Origin: Porphyromonas asaccharolytica DSM 20707
GTDB taxonomy: Bacteria; Bacteroidota; Bacteroidia; Bacteroidales; Porphyromonadaceae
Length of the DNA: 64,000 bases
Direction: 5' to 3'
Assembly: GCF_000212375.1 (NCBI RefSeq)
Contig: NC_015501.1
Span: forward strand, 868,001 to 932,000
Shown here: in pieces, positions 14,778-23,048 of the stretch
How positions within the stretch are numbered: the stretch's first letter is position 1
Layout: every line of letters begins with the position of its first letter
Position numbers and translations under genes: made by a program
Notes under the pieces: generated by a model
The model's database searches: none
What the model was told of the DNA's origin: nothing
What the model saw: only the letters and a program-made list of their open reading frames with translations

Positions 14778-17700
14778 ATGGAGGTCCTTTCTACAGAATA
14801 CAAAGGCATATCCGCTGGTGCTCAAGAGCTTGGCACTAAAGTGCCAAGCCAGTTGGCCAATGACACCACACATGCGCTTGAAAAACTGCGAGATGCCCTA
14901 GGCGGGGATGTTAGCGGATTTGTGGCCAAACGACTTCACTTTTCTCAAAAAGAACTGTTTCAAGCATTGGCTATGGAGCAGATAGACAGTGTGGCCATGG
15001 CTATCTATAATATCGAAATGCGGAGTCAGGCCGTTATCATTGGAGACCAGACTGGCATAGGTAAAGGGCGACAAGCTGCGGCTATGATACGCTATGGTAT
15101 GTTGTCCGGCTATCTGCCCGTTTTCTTCACTGACCGCTATACGCTTTTTAGCGATATGTATCGTGATTGCAAGGCGTTGGGCATACAAGAGGCACGACCG
15201 TTGATAGTGAATAGCGGTGTCTCGGTTGTAGATTTTGACAAAGTGATAGAACCCGAGTCAATGCCTGATGCGCCTGACGAAATTTGGTCTCCTACAATCG
15301 GTGAGGATGAGGAGGCTGATGACAGCGGATTGATGACACTCTACCAAAAGCAATATGAGGTTGTATATAAATCGCTGAAGAAACGTGAGATGGAAATCAT
15401 ATACAGCAAAAGAGACATTCCTGAAGGTTGCTACGAGTATTTGATGATGACCTATTCTCAACTAAAGGATGCCAAGAAAGACAAGACACGACTCGATTTC
15501 CTCAATGCGCTTTGCGAAAAGCATCGTCTGCTTTTCATCTTTGACGAAGCACACCGCAGCAGTAGTGTCTCGGCTGGCAATGTGTCTGTCATCACCCAAT
15601 GCATAAACTCTGTGTTGGAAAATAGTGCTGAAGCCCAATGCGTTTTCCTTTCAGCAACATTTGCCAAACGTCCTGAATGCCTGATAACCTTTATGCAGCG
15701 CACTGCTTTGAGTGCTTTGGCCACAAAAGCAACGCTTCAACTTGCTTTTGCCAGCGGAGGTGTACCCATGCAGGAATTTGTATCTTCAACCTTGGCTGCA
15801 GATGGGCAGATGATACGGCGTGAACATTCAAACGAAGGTATTCCTGACCCTATTTACACCTATCTTGATGACGATTTGGTGGTACACTCCGAGCTGTTTG
15901 ACAGGGTAATGTATTGGTTTCGCGAGTTGGTAACATTGAGTCAAATGGTTCATCAGACTATTGCGCTTGGAAGGCTCTACCAACTCATAGCTGATTGGGG
16001 ATGTTATCCTACACGCGGACAGTTGTTTTATGTAAACAAGATCCTATTGATTGCCTTGAAAGCCAAGACTATCGCCGACGCAGCTGTTGGGGAGGTTAGG
16101 CAGGGACGTAGCGTGGTTATCGGAATGAGCGATACGTTGGAATGCGTGCTGCAGGATGTGGTGAAGGATGAGAAAGGTAATTGCTTTGGCGATTTTTCGG
16201 CTATATTGCTTCGTTTATTGGAGAAGACGGTCATAGACACCCACTCCTATATGTCTCTGTTCAAACTCACTTTTGATATGGACTTACCAGGAGCAGAAGA
16301 AGTCGCAAATGCTATTGCTGAGGTGGAAAATTTCTATGAACTACTCAAACATGGCATTAAGGAAGATACCTTTCATCTGCCTCTTTCGCCCATTGATGTC
16401 ATTAGACGATTGATAACAAGGGAGACCTTTGAGGCTCCAGACGGGCGTTTTATTCATATTCGCTTTGAAGAGTGTACAGGCCGTGTCCACCAGTTGGAAT
16501 ACACATGGCCTGACGGAGAGGACGATTTCTGTGCGGCTACCATCGTGTCACGACGTAAGGTTCACAGTAACCGTATCTTTAACGATTTTCAGAACAACAA
16601 ACTTGATGTAATCCTTATCAACGCATGTGGTGCTATCGGAGCAAGTGCCCATGCCATAGCCACAGCAGAGGTGCCCGAATCGCAAGTGCGTCAGCGCAAG
16701 ATGCTCATTGTGCAGACAGACCTGGATGTAAACATAGACCTCCAAAAGCGTGGACGTATCAACCGCACAGGACAGCGCATGGACTTACCTCCCCTTTACG
16801 AATATATCATCACCTCCATCCCGTCAGAGAAAAGGCTAAATATGATGCTTCGCGCCAAATTGCGACTACTGAGTGCAAATACTGCGGCCAATCAGGACCA
16901 GGATCGCAAGCAAGCCGACTTTATTGACTTGAGCAATAAATATGGCAATCAGGTGGCACGTGAGTTTCTTGAAGCACATACGGAGTTGTCCTTTGTGCTA
17001 GGTCTGAAGCCAACATCTTCTCTTACTGCAAGCCGCCTGATGGCACGCCTTGCCATGCTTAGCGTTACTGCACAACAGGATGCCATCGACGAACTCTTTA
17101 CTGCTTACCAAGCACTTGAAACGGACTTGCGCCGCATCAATCAATGGGATCTCGAACGAGAGCATCGCGATTTTGAGGCTGTTTTTGTTCGTGATGAGTT
17201 CTTTACGGCTGCGCTCGATGACTCTCGATTAGGCGGAGGGTCGTACCTCACTACCTACCGCTGCCGCCATCGCACTTTCCCCTATGATTCAAAATCTCTC
17301 CAAAAGGCCATAATAGAAGCCCAACAACAATATGGCCTACCATTCAGAGAGAATAGTGTATTGCATAAGGAGGTGGATGCATACTACAGACTGCAACGCA
17401 AGAAAGTGCGAGAGCGCATCGCACAACGTCAGGATATCCTAACGCTGAATGTTCGTGAGTCTCTGAAGAAACATATCACGAATGACGAGTTGGTAGATGA
17501 ACTGATAGCCATAGCACAACAGCCCTATGAGTCATGGTGTGGTATGGCAAAAGAAAAAGTAAAGGGCTTGCATATGCGGAATACAATACTGCGCCGTCTG
17601 AAATCCTATTCTAATGAATGGATGGCCAATGCGCAGCGCCTTGACAAGAACCTCAAGAAGATTAGCGAAGAAGGTAAACGTCTGCGCACCATTCTTTCGG

Positions 17701-19172
17701 CTGCTAAACTGGGCTTTTCATATGATATGAGCGGCTGTGTTGAACTGGAATTTGAATGCGATTATGTCATTGGTGTCTTAAAAGACATTCGCTTTGGCCA
17801 AGACATTGAGAAGAAATTCCTTCCGGGCAAGGTGGAATTGGTATTTGCTCTGTCTGCTGGTATGCGTGAAATCACCATCAATCTAGTGCATTCTGAAAAG
17901 AACAGCAACTACAGCAAACTGGAAAGTATCATGAAATATGGACAGCCATATCCCTTCGATGCAATGGTTTGGAACGAAGAAATAGCCAAATATAACAACC
18001 GGATTATAGAGCGCAAAATCGTCACAGGCAATATACTCGGAGCTTATAGCGACCTAGCCATAGCCAAATTAAAACCTCGTTTCATCACTTTTACACTCGC
18101 CCCAGATAAGGCCGGAAAAAAGACTGTAGCTCATGGCCTACTGATGCCTCTCGACGAGGTGCGTCTGCGTGAAGTGTTGAAAAATGTGACACTGCCATTA
18201 GCTGATGGATTGCGTTATGCAAACTCAACATCTTCTGTATATTATGTTACTGGTTTGGATGTCACATTCTTGCTTATGCCCATCCGTGAAAAATCAAACG
18301 ATGGACTGAAATTTCGTATCAGTGTGGATGAAAGAAGTACCAAGGCATTTGAGCAACTCTATGCTCCAATACGCTCTTTATTCATAGCGGAGCCAGTGTC
18401 TTCCAAATGGTCAGAACGTGACAAAGCTTCAAACAACCCGAAGCAACGCAAAACTCGTATGAGATACTATACGGACAATCTGCGTTTTGAGAGTGAGCCC
18501 ATGCAGAGCATCATTGCCTTTTGGGTAAAGAATAAAGCGATGATTGTCGTACCACGCGAACAGATTACCATCGGTGAACTTAAACAATTTGAATCGCAAT
18601 CGCTTCATGAAGAGAACATGGCTTGGCCTGTTCTCGACTGGCAAAACGAGACAGAACAACCGCTTCCGCCCTCGTATCGTGAGGTTCTTCTACACATCAC
18701 ACCACCCATGCTGAAAGACGATGATGAAGGTCTGGACGTACAATCATACTCGCCATTTGTGACTCTTTGCAAAGCCACATTAAAGTTGGAAGGATGCAGT
18801 ATGAAGGATATGGCAACAAGATTGCAGTCCAGAAGCCTCTATTTCAACTGGCGTTCTTGCTCTCATCTTGAAGACAATGAACGTTCGTTACGTCGTGCCG
18901 TATTGGACGAACTGCGCCATGCCCTGATTGAACCGACCGATAAGATTAGTTTGGCTTGTTACGATAGATTATACAAGGCAAGTTGCAAGGAACGTCTCGA
19001 TGTTGTTACGAGTATTAGAGAACGCTTCAAAGAAGAATTTCTTTTCATGTCTCCACCACGAGAACAGGTTATGGAGTTCCTTAACAACTGCCCTTGTAGT
19101 AACCGTCTTGAGCATATAGTGCAGTCTTTGAGAAGATACCTTGACGGAGAGACTGACGTAATAATGGATTAA
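14778..19172 (+). CDS. Strawberry-notch-type superfamily 2 helicase/NTPase (1464 aa)
   Basis: Walker A is GDQTGIGKGRQ at residues 89-99, in the form typical of strawberry-notch (SBNO) ATPases. Walker B is IFDEAHRSSS near residues 253-262, with the SATF motif III (VFLSATFAKRP) near 290. The C-terminal helicase half has INACGAIGASAHAIA near 615-630, which fits the SBNO signature, and motif VI QKRGRINRTGQ near 655-665. The remaining 750 residues (DUF-like, helical, with repeated RRLK/coil segments) are unrecognised. Prokaryotic SBNO domains are known mainly from phage and conjugative-element polyvalent proteins, acting on DNA. Here it stands as a separate protein, one base after a small membrane-protein gene and 4 nt before an LPD23-like gene. 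The frame is intact. Confidence 0.88.
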   Translation: MEVLSTEYKGISAGAQELGTKVPSQLANDTTHALEKLRDALGGDVSGFVAKRLHFSQKELFQALAMEQIDSVAMAIYNIEMRSQAVIIGDQTGIGKGRQAAAMIRYGMLSGYLPVFFTDRYTLFSDMYRDCKALGIQEARPLIVNSGVSVVDFDKVIEPESMPDAPDEIWSPTIGEDEEADDSGLMTLYQKQYEVVYKSLKKREMEIIYSKRDIPEGCYEYLMMTYSQLKDAKKDKTRLDFLNALCEKHRLLFIFDEAHRSSSVSAGNVSVITQCINSVLENSAEAQCVFLSATFAKRPECLITFMQRTALSALATKATLQLAFASGGVPMQEFVSSTLAADGQMIRREHSNEGIPDPIYTYLDDDLVVHSELFDRVMYWFRELVTLSQMVHQTIALGRLYQLIADWGCYPTRGQLFYVNKILLIALKAKTIADAAVGEVRQGRSVVIGMSDTLECVLQDVVKDEKGNCFGDFSAILLRLLEKTVIDTHSYMSLFKLTFDMDLPGAEEVANAIAEVENFYELLKHGIKEDTFHLPLSPIDVIRRLITRETFEAPDGRFIHIRFEECTGRVHQLEYTWPDGEDDFCAATIVSRRKVHSNRIFNDFQNNKLDVILINACGAIGASAHAIATAEVPESQVRQRKMLIVQTDLDVNIDLQKRGRINRTGQRMDLPPLYEYIITSIPSEKRLNMMLRAKLRLLSANTAANQDQDRKQADFIDLSNKYGNQVAREFLEAHTELSFVLGLKPTSSLTASRLMARLAMLSVTAQQDAIDELFTAYQALETDLRRINQWDLEREHRDFEAVFVRDEFFTAALDDSRLGGGSYLTTYRCRHRTFPYDSKSLQKAIIEAQQQYGLPFRENSVLHKEVDAYYRLQRKKVRERIAQRQDILTLNVRESLKKHITNDELVDELIAIAQQPYESWCGMAKEKVKGLHMRNTILRRLKSYSNEWMANAQRLDKNLKKISEEGKRLRTILSAAKLGFSYDMSGCVELEFECDYVIGVLKDIRFGQDIEKKFLPGKVELVFALSAGMREITINLVHSEKNSNYSKLESIMKYGQPYPFDAMVWNEEIAKYNNRIIERKIVTGNILGAYSDLAIAKLKPRFITFTLAPDKAGKKTVAHGLLMPLDEVRLREVLKNVTLPLADGLRYANSTSSVYYVTGLDVTFLLMPIREKSNDGLKFRISVDERSTKAFEQLYAPIRSLFIAEPVSSKWSERDKASNNPKQRKTRMRYYTDNLRFESEPMQSIIAFWVKNKAMIVVPREQITIGELKQFESQSLHEENMAWPVLDWQNETEQPLPPSYREVLLHITPPMLKDDDEGLDVQSYSPFVTLCKATLKLEGCSMKDMATRLQSRSLYFNWRSCSHLEDNERSLRRAVLDELRHALIEPTDKISLACYDRLYKASCKERLDVVTSIRERFKEEFLFMSPPREQVMEFLNNCPCSNRLEHIVQSLRRYLDGETDVIMD

Positions 19173-19176
19173 ACAA

Positions 19177-19809
19177 ATGTATCTTGGCGAAAAAGGCATC
19201 GCAAATACAGAAAACGCAGAAGTCCTAAAGGCGGCACTTCACACGGCTAAACAGGAAATGCGTATGGGGACAACCATGTCTTGCATTAAAATGCGGACAG
19301 GTTGGGAACTTGGCGTGGAGGGTTTGTGGAAGTTTGAATACCCTGACCCATTCCACCCCAATGCCGTCATCGAAGATCACGTAAAAAGACATTACGGCGA
19401 ACCAATAAACATAGCTCTATGTATGGCTGATACCTCCTTGCTTTCGGCATATCCCGCCTTTAATCGGCTAAGATTGTTCTCTTCTTACACTTCGAGAGGA
19501 GGCACGTTGGGCTACTTTGACCCCATCAATTATGGTATGGTGGTGACAATCGGAACCCCCAATGCACCCTTCGACCAACAGATTGAAGGCGTGTTGCTTC
19601 ACGAAGTACAACATTTAATACAGGAGGCAGAAGGTTTTGCCAAAGGTGGTAACACATCTCAAGGATATTCCCGCTATCTTCGTCTTGCAGGCGAAGTGGA
19701 AGCCCGCAATGTGGTGATACGCCACAGCCTCTCGATAGAGAATCGCCGTGCCAAACTCCGTTCAGATACCCAAGACGTGCCCGACGAAAGACAAATAATC
19801 GTGAGATAA
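19177..19809 (+). CDS. LPD23-like protein with an HExxH metallopeptidase-type motif (210 aa)
   Basis: The C-terminal part resembles, from memory, the large polyvalent-protein-associated domain LPD23: LLHEVQHLIQEAEGFAKGG (HEVQH at 142-146), AGEVEARNV (171-179) and the end TQDVPDERQIIV (198-209). HEVQH fits a zinc-binding HExxH motif and Glu173/175 could supply a third ligand, so a metallopeptidase role is plausible but unproven. LPD domains are normally fused with helicases and nucleases in phage or plasmid polyvalent proteins. Here the domain is a free-standing gene, 4 nt after the SBNO helicase. The start MYLGEKGIAN is the first ATG after that gene. Confidence 0.75.
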   Translation: MYLGEKGIANTENAEVLKAALHTAKQEMRMGTTMSCIKMRTGWELGVEGLWKFEYPDPFHPNAVIEDHVKRHYGEPINIALCMADTSLLSAYPAFNRLRLFSSYTSRGGTLGYFDPINYGMVVTIGTPNAPFDQQIEGVLLHEVQHLIQEAEGFAKGGNTSQGYSRYLRLAGEVEARNVVIRHSLSIENRRAKLRSDTQDVPDERQIIVR

Positions 19810-19832
19810 AGAAAGATATGCTTTAATATGGC

Positions 19833-19897
19833 GGCTAATTCCTATTTTGAGGTGCTGGGGGAGAAAGCCACCCAGCACCTCAAAATAGGAATTAGCC
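19833..19897. mobile_element. 65-bp miniature derivative of the ISL3 element (perfect 27-bp hairpin)
   Basis: A perfect 27-bp inverted repeat (19833-19859 with 19871-19897, starting GGCTAATTCCTATTTTGAGG) encloses an 11-nt loop. Both arms equal the terminal repeat of the ISL3 IS at 9414-11071, and the loop continues the left-end sequence (GGAGAAAGCCA). It looks like two IS ends fused after loss of the interior. Flanking 8-mers (AATATGGC and GTTTATAG) do not match. Being about 25 bp past the last cargo gene, it could also end or stabilise that operon's transcript. Confidence 0.8.
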
Positions 19898-20002
19898 GTT
19901 TATAGAGTGTGGTTTTGGAGTGGTTTTTCATAACGTTGTGGCTGAATGTTGATAAGTCAGCTAAGTGCTATAGTAGGCTATTACTTTAATTAGGCTCTGA
20001 GC

Positions 20003-20212
20003 CAATAGTGTCCTAAACGTTTTTGGTGGGCGAAGGGTGTAAGATAGTTGTCAAGCGGGTCAATCGCCCCTTGACATTTGCGGTAAAAACGGGGGTACCC
20101 CCCCTATGCTATTGAAAAGGGTGGTTTGTGACAGCTTTCACTAGCTGTGCTTTGTTTCAATTACAAACCTACCCTTTTCTCTTTACCCTGCAAAACGTTT
20201 AGGACACTATTG
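20003..20212. mobile_element. 210-bp MITE, right end of the composite transposon
   Basis: The ends are CAATAGTGTCCTAAACG and its complement. The left half matches 6189-6299 and the right half matches 7136-7242 of the IS4-type element with few substitutions. The join falls exactly in TGCTATT (20107-20113), a 7-bp word present at both break points in the full element (6293-6299 and 7136-7142). So it arose by deletion of the transposase gene between short direct repeats. It keeps both ends and could be moved only by a transposase supplied in trans. Confidence 0.9.
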
Positions 20213-21304
20213 ATTCGAGAGAGCTTTTTCCTCAGTCGGAGCGTTGATGTGGCTTTGAGCTTGTCTTTAAGCCGTTGAATGATAGTTAGGTTTATCTTGT
20301 TTATGATGTTCATATTCTGAGCAGCGTTGCCAGCTCTTTTGGTAGAGTAGTCCTCTCTGAAAAGCATGTCCAGCATATAGTGTAGCTTGTTTTCCACAGC
20401 CCAATGCTCACGTATCAACTTGAAGACTTCTGTCCCGTCTGTCAGGCTAGAGATATAGAAGGTGGTCTCGCTGGTGGATTTATCGGTCTTCTTGTCTGTC
20501 CGTACTCTCGTCATCATATGGATACTTTTGAGCCCTGCCCATTTGTCTAAAGTCGAGTCTGGGTCTAGAGATAAATGGTTTACGATGCTACTCATCGTGC
20601 GTGTTTCTATTTGCCCATGGCCAAAGTCTTTTTGCTCTTGATGCACTATGTGAGCATCGTAGAGGGGACAAAAGAAGCTTTGCACCCCTTCCTTCGTTAG
20701 TTTCTGATTGTCTTTAACTTGAAGTATGTAGTCGCCCTCTTTTTCAACTACTGCCTTTGCGATCTCAGTCTGAGTGCCGATAGCGTCAATGGTGATGACG
20801 GTGTCTCGTAGATCTAGAGCCTTGAGAATTTCTTTGATGGCATTGATTTCGTTAGACTTAGTAGATATATACCTGAGCCAGTGAGGCTTGTTGCTGGGGA
20901 TCAAAGGCTGTGACGCAATGTCTGTCGGCATCAAAGTCTAGCTTCTTAACTCCTCTCATCGTCTTACCATCTAGACAGATGTGCTTGCCCGTTGTTATCT
21001 CAAAGCTTTCCTCTAGAAAGGCTTTGTAAACTTGCTCTACTTGCTTGGGATCAAGAAGACTGATGGCACGATTGAGCGTGTCGTGAGAGGGGACTCCCCA
21101 GGAGCTTGATTCTCCTGATATACGCTCATATAGAGCCACTAGATCATCTTTGTACTCCTCTGCGTAGTCTTCTATTTCGTACCAAGAGGAGCAGCCAGAG
21201 AGAGTAGCTGTGAATACCGTCGTAAGGATGTATCCTAGGGGGAACTTTTTGCATCGATTTATGCGTGGATCTTCGACCATTAGAAGCTGATTGAATATGC
21301 TCAT
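20213..21304 (-). pseudogene. ISAs1-family transposase, frameshifted and severed from its last codons
   Basis: The N-terminal frame (21304-20858) encodes the DDE_Tnp_1-associated domain (VEDPRINRCKKFPLGYILT) and CLDGKTMRGVKK, the first catalytic Asp region. The second frame carries TKSNEINAIKEIL, VITIDAIGTQ and REHWAVENKLHYMLDMLFRED, all typical of ISAs1. The two frames would join as AQVYISTKSNEI if GTATATATC regained one TA, so a 2-nt loss in a TA run near 20870 broke the gene. The end was separately cut off by the composite transposon. The missing residues MTPEEIFEMEL and stop lie at 6146-6179, directly before the left target-duplication copy. Confidence 0.9.
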
Positions 21305-21498
21305 AGATATTACTCATTGTGTTGTTTATCAGCTATAAAGGTGCGAAAAATTTACAACATGGACAAGATTTTTGAGGAGAAAAAATGAAGAGTTTTTGCG
21401 ACTATATTGAGTTCACTTTTTAGGCCCTTCGTTCTCCCCTCTTAAGATCACAATCAGCTTGTCATTTATAATGCGTCAGCCCTGGATTAGGAGTTCGG

Positions 21499-21533
21499 TT
21501 TGACCGCTATCTCAAAAGTTGTTTGTATATTTG
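21499..21533 (+). promoter_or_regulatory. Promoter of the small CTD protein gene
   Basis: TTTG at 21499-21502 and TATATTTG at 21526-21533 are separated by 23 bp, fitting the Bacteroidota -33/-7 pattern. The ISAs1 target duplication ends at 21494, so the element landed immediately upstream and left the core promoter intact. Confidence 0.6.
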
Positions 21534-21559
21534 CCACTACTACTAGTGACCATACGCTT

Positions 21560-21892
21560 ATGAAGCAACTACTACATACTATATATACTCTTGTCGTCTG
21601 CGCTCTACTACTGCCTTGCGGGGCATTCGCTAGTGATCGGTGCGTAGCCGCCGAGCAGCTATCCGACCACGCTCTCACCATGCAGGTAGCGCAAGCCTTC
21701 AGCAACGAGCAGTCTGCGCCAAAGGTAGAGGTGCGAGACGGATCTATCATACCGCTCTGCGAGTATGAGCAGATGCAGGTCTTTAACGTCATGGGACAGG
21801 AGGTACGCAACGAGCATTTGCCGTCAGGCGTCTACCTCGTGCGTCTTGTCGTGCAGGGAGAAACCTACACGCTCAAAGTAGTCATACGCTAA
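21560..21892 (+). CDS. Small exported protein with a type IX sorting-type C-terminal domain (110 aa)
   Basis: The start chosen is the ATG at 21560, giving a signal peptide MKQLLHTIYTLVVCALLLPC-GAFA with cleavage near residue 24; an upstream in-frame codon would lie within the promoter. The last about 40 residues (MQVFNVMGQEVRN, LPSGVYLVRLVVQGE, YTLKVVIR) match the type A CTD of the type IX secretion system. Only about 45 residues separate signal peptide and CTD, so it is nearly a bare CTD. It could be a minimal cargo, a remnant of a larger gene, or a decoy-like product. The function is unknown. Confidence 0.75.
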   Translation: MKQLLHTIYTLVVCALLLPCGAFASDRCVAAEQLSDHALTMQVAQAFSNEQSAPKVEVRDGSIIPLCEYEQMQVFNVMGQEVRNEHLPSGVYLVRLVVQGETYTLKVVIR

Positions 21893-22007
21893 TCCTACTG
21901 CTACAGCTATTCATGTAGTCCATTTGTCGAGAGCTATCCGCGTCGTGCTGTGCTATCGTTAGCTAGACTCACGTGGAGGGTAGCTCTCTTGTAATATATC
22001 CTATCCT

Positions 22008-23033
22008 ATGCTTGATCAAATCCAGCAACTTCAATCGGCACTCTCCAACCTTGCAGCCTCTACACCCGAAGAGGCAGAGCAACTACGCATAGCTTATCTA
22101 GGTAAGAAAGGACGCATCACCCAGCTCTTTGAGTCGTTTCGTCAGCTTCCCCCCGAGGAGAAGCGACAGCTAGGAGCAGCACTCAATGAGCTCAAGCAAG
22201 AAGCCACTGTACGCATCAAGGAGATCCTAGCCTCTGTCGCTACGCAGTCGGTGCAGCAGACGATCGATCTGACCCGTCCCGCCGTACCTTATCCACAAGG
22301 CTCGCGTCACCCGCTCACACTCATACAGGAGGAGATCTGTAATATCTTCGAGCGGATGGGCTTTAGCATAGCTGAGGGACCTGAGGTGGAGGATGACTGG
22401 CACGTCTTTGAGGCGCTCAACTTCCCGCCAGACCATCCCGCTCGAGACATGCAGGATACCTTCTTTGTGGATCACAAGAGCAATATACTCCTCCGCACCC
22501 ACACCTCCTCGGTGCAGACGCGTGTCATGAAGAGCCAAGAGCCTCCCATACGAGTCCTCTGCCCTGGACGAGTCTATCGCAACGAGGCTATATCTGCTCG
22601 TGCTCACTGCTTCTTCCACCAAATAGAGGGACTATACATCGACCGCAACGTGAGCTACGCCGATCTGAGAGAGGCATTGCTCTTCTTCGCTCAGTCGCTT
22701 TTTGGTGCCGATACGCAGATACGCTTGCGCCCGTCCTACTTCCCCTTTACCGAGCCGAGTGCTGAGATGGATATCTCGTGCGGGCTGTGCCATGGCGAGG
22801 GTTGTGGCTTCTGCAAGCATACCGGTTGGGTCGAGATCTTGGGCTGTGGTATGGTCGATCCCAATGTGCTAGAGAACTGTGGCATCGATAGCTCCGTCTA
22901 TAGTGGCTACGCCTTCGGACTAGGCGTGGAGCGCATTGCCAACCTCAAGTACAATGTCAAGGATCTGCGATACTTCTCGGAAAACAACCTAGACTTCCTC
23001 TCGCAGTTTACCGCACACACCACACCACTCTAA
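22008..23033 (+). CDS. pheS: Phenylalanine--tRNA ligase, alpha subunit
   Basis: This 341-aa class II synthetase subunit joins phenylalanine to tRNA-Phe as part of an alpha2-beta2 enzyme. The N-terminal coiled coil is at about residues 1-90 (GKKGRITQLFESFRQLP). Motif 2 is RVYRNEAISARAHCFFHQIE near 192-211, and motif 3 is AFGLGVERIANLKYNVKDLR near 307-326. The FAEGPEVE-like segment IAEGPEVEDDWHVFEALN is present. pheT is not adjacent, as is common in this phylum. nth follows 15 bp downstream, so the two are probably cotranscribed. Confidence 0.95.
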   Translation: MLDQIQQLQSALSNLAASTPEEAEQLRIAYLGKKGRITQLFESFRQLPPEEKRQLGAALNELKQEATVRIKEILASVATQSVQQTIDLTRPAVPYPQGSRHPLTLIQEEICNIFERMGFSIAEGPEVEDDWHVFEALNFPPDHPARDMQDTFFVDHKSNILLRTHTSSVQTRVMKSQEPPIRVLCPGRVYRNEAISARAHCFFHQIEGLYIDRNVSYADLREALLFFAQSLFGADTQIRLRPSYFPFTEPSAEMDISCGLCHGEGCGFCKHTGWVEILGCGMVDPNVLENCGIDSSVYSGYAFGLGVERIANLKYNVKDLRYFSENNLDFLSQFTAHTTPL

Positions 23034-23048
23034 GGGCTTCTCTGCAAA

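Larger units (their letters stand above)
6189..20212. mobile_element. Composite transposon carrying the DUF262/strawberry-notch cargo
   Basis: Both outer ends carry the same IS4-type terminal sequence, CAATAGTGTCCTAAACG, pointing inward. Immediately outside are identical 9-bp words ATTCGAGAG at 6180-6188 and 20213-20221, a target duplication. The inner flanks of the two IS copies (GTCCAACGC at 7243-7251 and GCTCTGAGC at 19994-20002) do not match each other, as expected if the whole 14,024-bp unit moved together. Joining the outer flanks restores the reading frame and stop codon of the ISAs1 transposase. The cargo is visibly richer in A+T than the flanking chromosome. Confidence 0.88.
6133..21484. 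mobile_element. ISAs1-family IS, split by the 14-kb composite transposon
   Basis: The two ends are an inverted repeat of at least 19 bp, CAGGGCTGACGCATTATAA, starting at 6133 and ending (reverse-complemented) at 21484. Directly outside both ends lies the same 10-bp word GATTAGGAGT (6123-6132 and 21485-21494), a target duplication of a length known for ISAs1 elements. With the inserted 6189-20212 segment and one 9-bp duplication removed, the IS is about 1.32 kb, normal for the family. The transposase lies on the minus strand. The ancestral target lay between rpsA and the small CTD protein gene at 21560. Confidence 0.9.

Noticed and set aside
7243-20002. Independent insertion of the two IS4-type copies
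   Set aside because: Neither copy has its own pair of matching flanks, whereas the outer flanks match perfectly (ATTCGAGAG) and restore a broken gene.
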